Counted from the first letter of the stretch, positions 27,660-38,331 are shown. The stretch: DNA of 64,000 nt from Oscillospiraceae bacterium (GCA_022787085.1 JALFVE010000056.1:52702-116701), one strand, 5' to 3'. Numbers and translations are program-made. The notes: generated by a model from the letters alone, not told the origin.

Positions 27660-28622
27660 ATGGAACCAATTAAACTGAATCCTGCGTTCAAGGACTATCT
27701 CTGGGGAGGAACACGTCTCAGGGACGATTTCGGAAAGGACTGCGATTTTGATAAAATTGCCGAAAGCTGGGAGCTTTCCTGTCATAAGGACGGAAACTCG
27801 GTTGTAGCCGATGGCGAATTTGCGGGACTCACCCTTGCGGAATATATCGAGAAAAACGGCAGACAGGTTCTCGGAACAAACTGTGAAAGGTTTGAGAACT
27901 TCCCTATTCTCATAAAGCTCATCGACGCAAAGGATAATCTTTCCGTTCAGGTACACCCCGACAATGAATATGCAATGAGGGTCGAAGGCGAATATGGAAA
28001 GACCGAAATGTGGTACATAGTTGACTGCGATGAGGGCGCATCCCTGCTTTACGGCTTCAAGCATGATATTTCCAAGGAGGAATTCAGAGAGCGTATCGAA
28101 AATAACACTCTCCTTGAGGTCACAAACGCCGTTCCCGTTAAAAAGGGTGATGTATTCTTCATTCAGGCAGGAACTCTCCATGCCATCGGCAAGGGAATCC
28201 TCATTGCGGAGATCCAGCAGAATTCCAATACTACTTACAGGATTTACGATTACGGAAGAGTTGGCGCAGACGGCAAGCCCCGACAGCTCCACATTGATAA
28301 GGCAGTTGAAGTGACAGATCTCTGCCCCGCAAAGCCCTATCCTGTCAGCGAATCCGTTAAAAAGGACGGCTGGAGCGAGAAGCGCCTTGCGTCCTGCGAA
28401 TATTTCACCGTGGATTCTCTGAATATCGACACTCACGCAAGCCTTGAGGCTGACAGCAGCAGCTTTGTTCATATTCTTGTTACAGAGGGCGGCTGTGTAT
28501 TTTCGGCAGCAAGCAGCGCTTCTTTGGAGCTTGGAAAGGGCGACAGTCTTTTCGTTCCCGCAGGTCTCGGAAAATTTGAGCTTACAGGAAGCTGCTGTGC
28601 AATAATGACGCATATCGACTGA
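27660..28622 (+). CDS. manA: class I mannose-6-phosphate isomerase
   Basis: KLIDAKDNLSVQVHPDNEYA...GKTEMWYIVDCDEGASLLYGF...AGTLHAIGKGILIAEIQQNSNTTYRIYDYGR. Confidence 0.93.
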   Translation: MEPIKLNPAFKDYLWGGTRLRDDFGKDCDFDKIAESWELSCHKDGNSVVADGEFAGLTLAEYIEKNGRQVLGTNCERFENFPILIKLIDAKDNLSVQVHPDNEYAMRVEGEYGKTEMWYIVDCDEGASLLYGFKHDISKEEFRERIENNTLLEVTNAVPVKKGDVFFIQAGTLHAIGKGILIAEIQQNSNTTYRIYDYGRVGADGKPRQLHIDKAVEVTDLCPAKPYPVSESVKKDGWSEKRLASCEYFTVDSLNIDTHASLEADSSSFVHILVTEGGCVFSAASSASLELGKGDSLFVPAGLGKFELTGSCCAIMTHID

Positions 28623-28644
28623 TAATTTACTCAGGTGATTTCAT

Positions 28645-30048
28645 ATGGCAAACAGACGTTTATTGGGTGACGCAGGCTTTTACAAAAAAGTTCTTCTTAT
28701 CGCCGTTCCCATAATGATTCAAAACGGCATCACAAATTTCGTGGCTCTCCTTGACAACATTATGGTGGGACAGCTGGGAACGGAACAGATGTCGGGAACG
28801 GCGATTGTAAATCAGCTTCTATTTGTGTTCAGCCTTACTCTCTTCGGCTCTATCTCCGGAGCGGGTATTTTCGGAGCGCAGTATTTCGGACAGGGAAACA
28901 GCAGCGGCGTCAGAGATACATTCCGTTTCAAGCTTGCAACAGGCATCGTGGTGCTTGCGGCAGGCGGTGTTATTCTGTCGCTGTTCGGAACGGAGCTTAT
29001 TTCCTCATATCTTACGGGAAACGGCGAAAGCGGAAACAAAGCCCTTATCCTTTCCTCGGGTCAGGATTATCTGAGGATAATGCTTGTGGGGCTTATTCCC
29101 TTTGTGATAACGCAGGTTTACGCCTCGACTCTTCGAGAGACCGATCAGACCTTTCCTCCCATGTTTGCGGGGCTGGCGGCGGTGCTGATAAATCTTGCGC
29201 TGGACTGGGTCCTTATCTTCGGACATTTCGGACTTCCTGCAATGGGAGTTAAGGGCGCTGCTCTTGCAACGGTCATTGCCCGCTTTGCGGAGTGTGGGGG
29301 CGTCGTGATATGGACTCACCGAAATTCCGCTAAGAATGAATTTATCAGAGGAGCCTACCGCACTATCGCAGTGCCCGGGGTGCTTGTAAAAAAGATAGTA
29401 ATAAGCGGGCTTCCCTTAATGATAAACGAATGTCTCTGGTCTGCGGGAATGGCAGTTCTGAACCGCTGCTATTCAATGCGAGGCGTGGACGTTGTGGCAG
29501 CCACAAATATTTCCTCGACCATATTCAATCTGTTTGCGGTAATATTTATCGCACTCGGAAATTCGGTGGGAATAATCGTGGGGCAGATACTCGGCTCGGG
29601 AGATATGGAAAAGGCTAAGGAAACGGACACAAGGCTTATTATATTCACCGTTGCAGCCGGAACGTTAACAGGCGGTCTTATGGCTGTGCTGTCAGGAGTT
29701 TTCCCCATGTTCTACAACACCACCGACGAAATAAGAGAGCTGGCGGGCAGTCTTATTACAATTTCGGGAATGTTCATGCCCTTTGCAGCATTTATGCACG
29801 CAGCTTATTTTACACTGCGCTCGGGCGGCAGGACCTTCATCACATTTCTGTTCGACAGTGCATATGTCTGGGCGGTAACGATCCCCACCGCTCTGCTGCT
29901 GATCCATTTTACAAATCTTGACATCATTGCTGTGTATTTTTTATGCCAGCTTGTTGACATAATAAAAATGACGATAGGATTTATCCTTATCAAAAAAGGC
30001 GTTTGGCTGCGGAATATCGTAGCCTCGGAAAATATTCAGAAAGGTTGA
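28645..30048 (+). CDS. MATE-family efflux transporter
   Basis: Twelve-TM-like protein; AVPIMIQNGITNFVALLDNIMVGQLGTEQMSGTAIVNQL. Confidence 0.9.
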   Translation: MANRRLLGDAGFYKKVLLIAVPIMIQNGITNFVALLDNIMVGQLGTEQMSGTAIVNQLLFVFSLTLFGSISGAGIFGAQYFGQGNSSGVRDTFRFKLATGIVVLAAGGVILSLFGTELISSYLTGNGESGNKALILSSGQDYLRIMLVGLIPFVITQVYASTLRETDQTFPPMFAGLAAVLINLALDWVLIFGHFGLPAMGVKGAALATVIARFAECGGVVIWTHRNSAKNEFIRGAYRTIAVPGVLVKKIVISGLPLMINECLWSAGMAVLNRCYSMRGVDVVAATNISSTIFNLFAVIFIALGNSVGIIVGQILGSGDMEKAKETDTRLIIFTVAAGTLTGGLMAVLSGVFPMFYNTTDEIRELAGSLITISGMFMPFAAFMHAAYFTLRSGGRTFITFLFDSAYVWAVTIPTALLLIHFTNLDIIAVYFLCQLVDIIKMTIGFILIKKGVWLRNIVASENIQKG

Positions 30049-30053
30049 TTGAA

Positions 30054-31007
30054 ATGAAGTATTACATCGGTATTGATCTCGGCGGAACAAATATCAAGGC
30101 AGGAGTTGTGAATGAAAATTTTGAGATAATCGCAAAGGCTTCAACCAAAACCCTCTGTCCCCGTCCGGCAAAGGAGATCTGCGATGATATGGCAAAGGTG
30201 TCTGTCGAGGCGTGTAAGCAGGCAGGAATTTCGGTTGATGATATCGAATGGATAGGCGTGGGAACCCCCGGTATTGCCGACAATGTCAACGGCACCATCC
30301 CCTATTCAAATAACCTTGATTTCCACGATGTACCCGTGAGAAAGTACATTCAGGAGCATATCAATAAGCCTGTTTATGTTGCAAACGACGCTAATGCCGC
30401 AGCATACGGAGAATTTGTTGCAGGAGCAGCAAAGGGCGCAAAGAATGCTGTCTGCATTACTCTCGGAACAGGCGTGGGCGCAGGAATAATCGTGGACGGC
30501 AAGATACTCACAGGCTCCAATTTAGCGGGAGCAGAGCTGGGTCACATGGTAATTGAAGTGGACGGACCTCAGTGCACCTGCGGTAGAAAGGGCTGCTTCG
30601 AGGTATTCTCCTCCGCAACAGGTCTTATCCGTATGACAAAGGAGGCAGCCGAGGCGGACAAATCCTCCGTTCTGAACAAGTATTTCGAGACTGACGGCAA
30701 ATTCTCAGCCCGTCATGCATTCATGGCAATGAGAGAGGGCGACAAGGCAGGCACCGAGGTCGTTAACAAATACTGCAATTATCTTGCGGCAGGTATTACA
30801 AACGCAATCAACATCTTCCAGCCCGATATCCTCTGCATAGGCGGCGGAGTTTGCAACGAGGGAGATCCCCTGCTTCTTCCCGTCAAGGATATCGTTAAGA
30901 AAGAAGTCTATACCCGTATGCTCTCTCAGAATACCGAGATCGTTATCGCTAAGCTTGGCAACGACGCAGGCATTATCGGCGCAGCGTTCTTAGGTCTTGA
31001 GAGCTGA
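30054..31007 (+). CDS. ROK-family glucokinase
   Basis: YYIGIDLGGTNIKAGVV...GTGVGAGIIVDGKI...GHMVIEVDGPQCTCGRKGCFEVFSSATG. Confidence 0.92.
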   Translation: MKYYIGIDLGGTNIKAGVVNENFEIIAKASTKTLCPRPAKEICDDMAKVSVEACKQAGISVDDIEWIGVGTPGIADNVNGTIPYSNNLDFHDVPVRKYIQEHINKPVYVANDANAAAYGEFVAGAAKGAKNAVCITLGTGVGAGIIVDGKILTGSNLAGAELGHMVIEVDGPQCTCGRKGCFEVFSSATGLIRMTKEAAEADKSSVLNKYFETDGKFSARHAFMAMREGDKAGTEVVNKYCNYLAAGITNAINIFQPDILCIGGGVCNEGDPLLLPVKDIVKKEVYTRMLSQNTEIVIAKLGNDAGIIGAAFLGLES

Positions 31008-31008
31008 G

Positions 31009-31661
31009 ATGGGATTATTTGACAAGTTAAAATGCTTTGTTAACAGCGGAGAGCTTGATAAGCTGACCGAGTCTGCGGAAAAAACGGTAAACACGTTTAT
31101 AAATGAACAGACAGCTGCCGCTCAGAACCATTCTGCGCCCTCTGCAAATCAGAATGGAAATACTGCTTCCGACTCTCTTCTGTCGACTGCCAATATTCCC
31201 CCGAAGCCCGATTTTACCGTTAATGATGATTACGGCGACAAGAAATATTCCTTTGAGCTGTCGGGAGATTATTTCGAATTTAAAGTCACTGCGAATTTAT
31301 GCCCTCCTATCAGTAAGAACCCTTGAGCAGCGATGATTACACCGAGTATGACGGCTCCCTTCCCATTATTGCAATAGGTCCCAGCGATATTATATATGAC
31401 GCTGCGGAAAGCTTTGAAAACGGAGAAGCAGTTAAGGATATCAGCGTGACAGAATGTGACAGTCCATACTTTCTTTTCAGCGCAAGCTTTAAGGAATATG
31501 ATAAAATGATCTATGCCTATGCATTTGCAAAGGACACCGCAAGAGAACACGAAATGCTCTGCGTTCAGTACGACCCGAAGCTTTCGGGAACCGCACTTGA
31601 AAAAAAGCTTATTGCTGCCGTCCAAAAAGCTGCGGCTACATATAAGGAAACAAAATTTTAA
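31009..31661 (+). pseudogene. possibly disrupted gene (two ORFs, 31009..31326 and 31323..31661)
   Basis: First ORF ends at TGA 31326; the second has no RBS or ATG (TTG at 31323) and continues in another frame (LSSDDYTEYDGSLPIIAIGPSD...). Confidence 0.5.
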
Positions 31662-31682
31662 TTGTAAAAGAGGTAATATAAA

Positions 31683-33368
31683 ATGTCTTGTAACGAAAAC
31701 TGCAAAGACTGCGGAAACTTTTTCTGCGAAGGTGCCGAAATGGCTCCACAGCGTTCCCTGTTCAACGCTCTCGGCATGACCGAGGAGGAAATGAAGAAGC
31801 CTTTGGTCGGCATCGTATCCTCCTACAACGAGATCGTTCCCGGTCATATGAACATTGACAAACTTGTTGAGGCTGTTAAGCTCGGCGTTGCCATGGCAGG
31901 CGGAACTCCTGTGGTATTCCCCGCCATTGCCGTTTGCGACGGTATTGCAATGGGTCATCAGGGTATGAAATATTCCCTCGTTACCCGTGACCTGATCGCC
32001 GATTCCACCGAGTGCATGGCTCTTGCCCATCATTTCGACGCACTTGTTATGATCCCCAACTGCGATAAGAATGTTCCCGGTCTCCTTATGGCTGCAGCAA
32101 GAGTAAATGTTCCGACCGTATTTGTTTCAGGCGGTCCTATGCTCGCAGGTCACGTTCAGGGCAGCAAGACATCTCTTTCAAGTATGTTTGAGGCTGTTGG
32201 CGCATACACCGCAGGCAAGATCTCCGAGGAGGAATTTGAGGAGTATGAAAACAAGGCTTGTCCCACCTGCGGAAGCTGCTCGGGAATGTACACCGCAAAT
32301 TCCATGAACTGCCTTACCGAGGCTATCGGAATGGGACTCAAGGGCAACGGCACCATCCCCGCCGTTTATTCCGAGAGAATACGTCTCGCCAAGCACGCAG
32401 GTATGCAGGTAATGGAGATGTACAGAAGAAATATCCGTCCCAGAGACATTATGACAGAAAAGGCGTTCATGAATGCTCTCACTGTTGATATGGCTCTCGG
32501 CTGCTCCACAAATACTATGCTCCACATCCCTGCCATCGCTCACGAGTGCGGCATTGATATCAATCTTGACATTGCAAATGAGATAAGCGCAAAGACTCCC
32601 AATCTCTGCCACCTTGCTCCCGCAGGTCATGCATACATGGAGCAGCTCAATGAGGCAGGCGGAATCTATGCTGTTATGAACGAACTTGACAAGAAGGGAC
32701 TCCTTTACACTGATCTTATCACCGTTACAGGAAAGACTGTGGGTGAAAATATCAAGGGCTGCATTAACAAGGATCACGACATTATCCGTCCCATCGAGAA
32801 TCCATACAGCGAAACAGGCGGAATTGCCGTTCTCAGAGGCAATCTTGCCGAAGACGGCTGTGTTGTAAAGCGCTCCGCAGTTGTTCCCGAAATGCTCACA
32901 CATACAGGTCCCGCAAAGGTATTTGACTGCGAGGAGGACGCTCAGGCAGCTATTCTTGGCGGCAAAATCGAAGCAGGCGACGTTGTTGTTATCCGCTATG
33001 AGGGACCTAAGGGCGGTCCCGGAATGAGAGAAATGCTCAATCCTACCTCTGCAATTCAGGGAATGGGTCTCGGAACCTCTGTTGCACTTATTACCGACGG
33101 ACGTTTCAGCGGCGCATCAAGAGGAGCATCTATCGGTCACGTTTCCCCCGAAGCAGCTGTTGGCGGAGTTATTGGTATTGTCAAGGACGGAGACAGCATT
33201 ACCATTGATATCCCCAATTATAAAATTCAGCTCAATATAGATGATGCAGAGCTTGAGCGCAGAATGGCAGAATTCAAGCCCAAGAAGAAGGAGCTTTCAG
33301 GTTATCTCAAGAGATATGCTTCTCTCGTAACCTCGGGCGCACAGGGCGCAGTCCTCAAAAACGAATAA
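31683..33368 (+). CDS. ilvD: dihydroxy-acid dehydratase
   Basis: [19 protein letters not shown]...[30 protein letters not shown]...[22 protein letters not shown]. Confidence 0.96.
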   Translation: MSCNENCKDCGNFFCEGAEMAPQRSLFNALGMTEEEMKKPLVGIVSSYNEIVPGHMNIDKLVEAVKLGVAMAGGTPVVFPAIAVCDGIAMGHQGMKYSLVTRDLIADSTECMALAHHFDALVMIPNCDKNVPGLLMAAARVNVPTVFVSGGPMLAGHVQGSKTSLSSMFEAVGAYTAGKISEEEFEEYENKACPTCGSCSGMYTANSMNCLTEAIGMGLKGNGTIPAVYSERIRLAKHAGMQVMEMYRRNIRPRDIMTEKAFMNALTVDMALGCSTNTMLHIPAIAHECGIDINLDIANEISAKTPNLCHLAPAGHAYMEQLNEAGGIYAVMNELDKKGLLYTDLITVTGKTVGENIKGCINKDHDIIRPIENPYSETGGIAVLRGNLAEDGCVVKRSAVVPEMLTHTGPAKVFDCEEDAQAAILGGKIEAGDVVVIRYEGPKGGPGMREMLNPTSAIQGMGLGTSVALITDGRFSGASRGASIGHVSPEAAVGGVIGIVKDGDSITIDIPNYKIQLNIDDAELERRMAEFKPKKKELSGYLKRYASLVTSGAQGAVLKNE

Positions 33369-33386
33369 TTATCGGAGAAATGATAC

Positions 33387-33854
33387 ATGAGCAAAACTGA
33401 TAGCGGTGCAAAAAAGGCGGGAAAGGCGCTGACCGCCGTTGTAATACTGATCCTTCTTAACGTTTTTGCCGCCTCATGGTTTATTGGCGGGCAGACAACG
33501 GTTCTGGAAAAATACTGCGCCGCTGTAACATCAGGCAGCTTCAGCCAGTATGTTAAAACTGTTCCACCCGATGACCGTTATGCCGGCGGCAGCGAAAGCG
33601 ATTTCATAGCCGCCTGCGAAAGCGGGATAAAAGGTCTCCCTGAATTTTCTGAGCTTGACAGCACCGATACTATCAGTTCAAAGGTGAAAATAACCTCGCA
33701 TAAAATGAACGGCAGCTTTTCACAATGGGTCTGCACCGCCGATATTGACTTTTTCGGCGGCGGAAGCAGCATATCCTATGACAATGTATCAGTGACAATG
33801 AGCTTTACAGGCGGAAAATGGATCATTATTTCAACTGAGCCAAACGTTTTCTGA
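33387..33854 (+). CDS. small single-TM protein of unknown function
   Basis: ORF with N-terminal TM AVVILILLNVFAASWFIGG; same-strand downstream of ilvD. Confidence 0.6.
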   Translation: MSKTDSGAKKAGKALTAVVILILLNVFAASWFIGGQTTVLEKYCAAVTSGSFSQYVKTVPPDDRYAGGSESDFIAACESGIKGLPEFSELDSTDTISSKVKITSHKMNGSFSQWVCTADIDFFGGGSSISYDNVSVTMSFTGGKWIIISTEPNVF

Positions 33855-33867
33855 CGTTTGGCTCTTG
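33837..33867 (+). terminator. terminator overlapping the 3' end of the preceding CDS
   Basis: GAGCCAAACG-TTTTCTGA-CGTTTGGCTC; stop codon lies in the loop. Confidence 0.7.
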
Positions 33868-33910
33868 TATTCGAAAAATAACAAAGATTCATGAAAGGAC
33901 GGACATAAAA

Positions 33911-34819
33911 ATGAAAATAGACAGACTTGTGGGAATACTCTCGATCCTTCTCCAGAAGGACAAAGTGACCGCCGAAGAGCTGGCAGATAAATTCGAAGTA
34001 TCCACACGCACAATTTTCAGAGATATCGAGACTATAAACTTAGCAGGGATACCCATATTCGCATCAAGAGGCTCAAAGGGCGGCATCAGCATTATGGAGG
34101 GCTTCAGGATCGACAAAACACTTCTCTCTGTCAATGACATGAGAGCGATCTTTTCGGGATTGCAAAGTCTTGACAGCGTCTGCGGGACAAACAGATACAT
34201 TCAGCTGATGAATAAACTGAATGTAAACGGAATTTACGGCGATCAGATGATAATTGATCTGTCAATGTGGGACAAATCCTCCATATCCCCGAAAATTGAG
34301 CTTATCAGAGCGGCAATTGATCTTCGGGAGATGATATCCTTCACCTATTACTCCCCCGAACGGACAGAGGAACGTAAAATCGAGCCTTATCGACTGATAT
34401 TTCAGTGGTCAAGCTGGTATGTGTGGGGCTTTTGCGAAAAGCGGCAGAATTACAGAATGTTCAAGCTCTCCCGAATGACAGACCTGAAAAACACACATAC
34501 AAGCTTTGAAAAGCGAAATATCCCAGAATATACCTGCGACAAGCTCCGCCACACCAAGGGAGATTTTCTTGCAAAGGTCCGATTTAACAAATCGGTTAAA
34601 TGGCGAATAATTGATGAATTTGGAACAGTGCTGCCCAGATATGACGACGAGGGAAACATATATCTGGATTTTTCATGGATGGACAAGCCCTCCCTTTTCC
34701 GCTATATTCTTACCTTCGGAGATGACGCAGAAATTATTTCTCCCGAATCAGCCCGAAAGGAATTTTCCGAGCTTGTGAAAAAAATTTCGGATAAATATGA
34801 CATACAGCAGTCATATTGA
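33911..34819 (+). CDS. HTH + WYL-domain transcriptional regulator (YafY-like)
   Basis: LLQKDKVTAEELADKFEVSTRTIFRDIETINLAGIPIFASRGSKGGI; WYL-like SFTYYSPERTEERKIEPYRLIFQWSSWYVWGFCE. Confidence 0.88.
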   Translation: MKIDRLVGILSILLQKDKVTAEELADKFEVSTRTIFRDIETINLAGIPIFASRGSKGGISIMEGFRIDKTLLSVNDMRAIFSGLQSLDSVCGTNRYIQLMNKLNVNGIYGDQMIIDLSMWDKSSISPKIELIRAAIDLREMISFTYYSPERTEERKIEPYRLIFQWSSWYVWGFCEKRQNYRMFKLSRMTDLKNTHTSFEKRNIPEYTCDKLRHTKGDFLAKVRFNKSVKWRIIDEFGTVLPRYDDEGNIYLDFSWMDKPSLFRYILTFGDDAEIISPESARKEFSELVKKISDKYDIQQSY

Positions 34820-34866
34820 TTGTGTTATACTCGAATTAATGAAAATTAATGCGAGGTGATTTATCA

Positions 34867-35595
34867 ATGAATACTGATTTTTCGCAGATCACTGCCTGCG
34901 GAGGCAGCTGCTCGGGATGTAAGCATTTTCTGTCGGATGAATGTGAAGGCTGCATATGTAACGGCGGCAAATGCGTTAAAATGTGGCAGAACGGCTGTGA
35001 TATCTGCAAATGCTGCACTGAGCACGGTGCAAGCTTCTGCGGGATATGCAGTGAATTCCCCTGCGCCATGCTGAAGGAAAAGCTCAGCCAATGGGACGAA
35101 AATGGAGTTGACCGACTTGAAGCGCTTGCCAATGAATACCGTGAGCAGAACAGAGAATTTACAGAAAAACTCCTCTCACTCATGCAGAAGCTTGGAACTC
35201 ACGGAATAATGACCCTGTCAACCTCTTCAAAAGCTCGGGTATCCTCCCGCCCAATGAGCGTTGTGGTCATTGACGGAAAATTCTACTGCCAGACGGACAT
35301 AAATTATCTGAAGTGCAGGCAGATATCCGATAATCCCAACGTTTCACTGTGTACCCGGAATTTTTCAATTGAAGGAAGATGCATTATCTCAGACTCTCCC
35401 ATCAAAAATGATGCATTTCTATCGGCAATGAAAAAATATTACAAATCTGCTGTGATGAAATATTCGACTCTTCCCACAGAAAGAGTTCTGGAGATCACTC
35501 CCACTCTGATATATTCGTGGAGCTATCAGCTCACAAAGCCCTATATGGAATATTTTGATCTCAGAAATAAGACATATCGAAAGGAATGGAAATAA
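34867..35595 (+). CDS. Cys-rich (DUF3795-like) - PNPOx split-barrel fusion
   Basis: N-term CGGSCSGCKHFLSDECEGCICNGGKCVKMWQNGCDICKCC; C-term TLSTSSKARVSSRPMSVVVIDGKFYCQTDINYLKCRQISDNPNVSLC. Confidence 0.75.
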   Translation: MNTDFSQITACGGSCSGCKHFLSDECEGCICNGGKCVKMWQNGCDICKCCTEHGASFCGICSEFPCAMLKEKLSQWDENGVDRLEALANEYREQNREFTEKLLSLMQKLGTHGIMTLSTSSKARVSSRPMSVVVIDGKFYCQTDINYLKCRQISDNPNVSLCTRNFSIEGRCIISDSPIKNDAFLSAMKKYYKSAVMKYSTLPTERVLEITPTLIYSWSYQLTKPYMEYFDLRNKTYRKEWK

Positions 35596-36227
35596 TGGAA
35601 AAGCTTGATTACAAAAAGAAATTCAAGGAGCTTTATCTTCCTTCGTCAAAGCCCTCTGTTGTAACTGTTCCCGAAATGATATTCTTTGCAGTAGACGGTT
35701 CGGGAGATCCGAACACCTGCGCCGAATACAAAAATGCAATTGAAATTCTCTATGCTCTGTCCTTTACAGTTAAAATGTCAAAGATGAACAACACTCAGCC
35801 TGAGGGATATTTTGAATATGTGGTACCTCCTCTTGAGGGGCTGTGGTATCAGGAAAATGTTGCCGGTATTGACTATTCAAGAAAAGATGATTTCATGTGG
35901 ATATCAATGATCCGACAGCCCGAATTTGTTACCGAAGAGGTTTTTGAGAATGCGAAAGAAGCCGTAAAAAATAAAAAGCCTCACTTTGACCTTTCAAAAG
36001 CAAGGTATATGAAATATAATGAGGGACTTTGTATTCAGCTGATGCACAAGGGCTCATATGATGACGAACCTGCAAGCATTGAAAAGCTCAAGAATTTTGC
36101 TGCAGAAAACGGGTACAAAGAGGATTTTTCCAACGGACGTTTTCACCATGAAATCTATCTTTCCGATCCGAGAAAATGTGCCCCCGAAAATCTAAAAACT
36201 GTGATCCGACACCCTATAAAATATTGA
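35595..36227 (+). CDS. GyrI-like small-molecule-binding domain protein
   Basis: PSVVTVPEMIFFAVDGSGDPNTCAEYKNAIEILYALSFTVKM...YFEYVVPPLEGLWYQ. Confidence 0.78.
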   Translation: MEKLDYKKKFKELYLPSSKPSVVTVPEMIFFAVDGSGDPNTCAEYKNAIEILYALSFTVKMSKMNNTQPEGYFEYVVPPLEGLWYQENVAGIDYSRKDDFMWISMIRQPEFVTEEVFENAKEAVKNKKPHFDLSKARYMKYNEGLCIQLMHKGSYDDEPASIEKLKNFAAENGYKEDFSNGRFHHEIYLSDPRKCAPENLKTVIRHPIKY

Positions 36228-36229
36228 AA

Positions 36230-36267
36230 AAATATCTCCCCAATTTTTTCAGGGAGATATTTTTATA
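36230..36267. terminator. bidirectional terminator
   Basis: AAATATCTCCC...GGGAGATATTTTT hairpin between convergent genes. Confidence 0.75.
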
Positions 36268-36276
36268 GCAATATTT

Positions 36277-36825
36277 CTACTCCTCGATCTGCTTTCCAAG
36301 AAACTGGGCCGCCGCCTGGATAAGGTTTTTCTGAACCTCAGTGGCAGTTGCGCCTTCATCGGTGCTGGGAGCAAGAAAGGCAACGGCGCCTGTAACGTCT
36401 CCTGAGGACAAAATAGGAGTGCAGGCAATGGCAGGTCGGTCTATTCCCTCCACAGGAAAAACCTTAGCGTCCTGATCTGAGGAATAAATGTAGTTCCTGC
36501 GGTGCTCCAGAAACTCCTCCAAGCCTTGGGAAACACGTCGTTCATTAAACTCCTTTTTTCCAACGCCCGCTACTGCAACAACATGATCTCTGTCGAAAAC
36601 AATGGTGGGACAGTTTGCAAGCTTTGTCATTACCTCGGCTACCTGCGAGGCTGATTGGGCCATTTCATTTATTGCTGAGTATTTCTTGAAGATCACCTCG
36701 CCGTCAGAACTGGTGTAGATCTCCAAGGGGTCGCCTTCGCGGATTCGCATGGTCCTTCTTATTTCTTTTGGAATTACCACTCTGCCAAGATCATCTATTC
36801 GCCTGACAATTCCTGTTGCTTTCAT
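36277..36825 (-). CDS. spoVT: stage V sporulation protein T-like AbrB regulator
   Basis: MKATGIVRRIDDLGRVVIPKEIRRTMRIREGDPLEIYTSSDGEVIFKKYS plus GAF-like C-terminus. Confidence 0.92.
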   Translation of the reverse strand: MKATGIVRRIDDLGRVVIPKEIRRTMRIREGDPLEIYTSSDGEVIFKKYSAINEMAQSASQVAEVMTKLANCPTIVFDRDHVVAVAGVGKKEFNERRVSQGLEEFLEHRRNYIYSSDQDAKVFPVEGIDRPAIACTPILSSGDVTGAVAFLAPSTDEGATATEVQKNLIQAAAQFLGKQIEE

Positions 36826-37125
36826 TCTTTTTCGTTCCTTTCACATATAATTTGATAACAGCCCGTCTGTTCCGGGCTATATTAAGCATTTTTTGTTTGC
36901 ATTACTATTTTTTCATCTTTGCGGTGGATTATTCATCTATATTATTTTAATTCATTTTCCAACAGATAAAAAATTTATGGGGATTATACGGTTACCGCTG
37001 TTTCTGAGATTCTCAAACTCGATGCTTTTCCGGTTCTCGATGGAGACATTCTCCTGACCTATCTCCTTGTCAACGGAAATTAAGCAGTAGGTTGCTATAG
37101 GTCATATATTTTATTTGCAAAACGC

Positions 37126-37154
37126 TTTACAAAATCGTTGAAATAATGTATAAT
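37126..37154 (+). promoter_or_regulatory. promoter of the HD-GYP response regulator
   Basis: TTTACA-17-TATAAT. Confidence 0.6.
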
Positions 37155-37246
37155 AAATATAAACCACTCAATATATGAAAAACTATGTCAGCAAAGTCTG
37201 CTGTCTGCAATTCCAAAAACACAGGAAAAATTTATAAGAGGATATT

Positions 37247-38293
37247 ATGTATCATTTACTGATTGTTGACGACAATAAGATTAATCTGTCTGCCGCCAAA
37301 AAAGCTCTTTCAAAAAATTATAAGATCACTGCCGTAACTTCGGGCGCACAGGCATTGCAGTTTCTGCAAAACAACACCTGTGACCTTATCCTTCTGGACA
37401 TAAATATGCCTGAGATGGACGGCTTTGAGGTTATGGAAAGGATACAGAGCAGCCCCGACCGCTCCGATATACCCATAATCTTCCTTACTTCTGACAATGA
37501 CCCGCAAACCGAAAGCCGTTGTCTTGAAGCAGGTGCTATGGATTTCATCTCAAAGCCATTTGTTCAGAATGTCATGCTTTCGAGAATAAGCCGTGTACTT
37601 GAGCTGGAAGCGCTCCGACGGGACCTTGCGGGGCAGCTTGAAGCCCGCACCATGCATATAAAGTATATCCAGGAAATGATGGTCATAGGAATGGCGACAA
37701 TGGTTGAAAGCCGTGACCTTTCCACAGGCGGACATATCAAGCGTACAAGTATGGTCATGAAAATATTTGCGGAAAAGCTGTCAAAGGAGAAGGATTTCCT
37801 GTCAAAAAGCTTTCTTGATATGGTCATTCGTGCCGCTCCAATGCACGATCTGGGAAAAATAGCCGTTGATGACAGAGTTCTTCGCAAGCAGGGCAAGTTC
37901 ACTCCAGAGGAATACGCTGAGATGAAAAATCACTCTGCTGAGGGTTCACGGATAGTCAGACAGATTCTTGAAGGCGTTGAAGAGAATTACTTTGTGGATA
38001 TAGCCTCAAATGTTGCCCACTATCACCACGAAAAATGGGACGGTTCAGGCTATCCCGACGGATTATCGGGCGAAGAAATTCCCATCGAAGCACGAATAAT
38101 GGCGCTTGCAGACGTGTTCGATGCTCTGGTCAGCAAGCGGTGCTACAAGGAAGCATATTCCTATGATAATGCCTTCTCCATAATAGAAAGCTCCATCGGC
38201 ACACATTTTGACCCGCAGCTTGGCAGGATATTTCTGAAATGCCGTCCCGAGCTGGAGGCTTTGTATGATATGGTCAGCATTGAGCAGGAATAG
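37247..38293 (+). CDS. response regulator with HD-GYP domain (predicted c-di-GMP phosphodiesterase)
   Basis: Receiver DLILLDINMPEMDG; APMHDLGKIAVDD, HHEKWDGSGYPDGLSGEEIP HD-GYP signature. Confidence 0.93.
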   Translation: MYHLLIVDDNKINLSAAKKALSKNYKITAVTSGAQALQFLQNNTCDLILLDINMPEMDGFEVMERIQSSPDRSDIPIIFLTSDNDPQTESRCLEAGAMDFISKPFVQNVMLSRISRVLELEALRRDLAGQLEARTMHIKYIQEMMVIGMATMVESRDLSTGGHIKRTSMVMKIFAEKLSKEKDFLSKSFLDMVIRAAPMHDLGKIAVDDRVLRKQGKFTPEEYAEMKNHSAEGSRIVRQILEGVEENYFVDIASNVAHYHHEKWDGSGYPDGLSGEEIPIEARIMALADVFDALVSKRCYKEAYSYDNAFSIIESSIGTHFDPQLGRIFLKCRPELEALYDMVSIEQE

Positions 38294-38331
38294 TTTGGAT
38301 ATTGCATTTTACAGAATCGGAGACATAGATT

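Noticed and set aside
27633-28613. 326-aa minus-strand ORF
   Set aside because: Exactly antisense to manA, which has strong motif support.
31269-32903. 254-aa and 241-aa minus-strand ORFs
   Set aside because: Antisense to ilvD; no motif, no RBS context.
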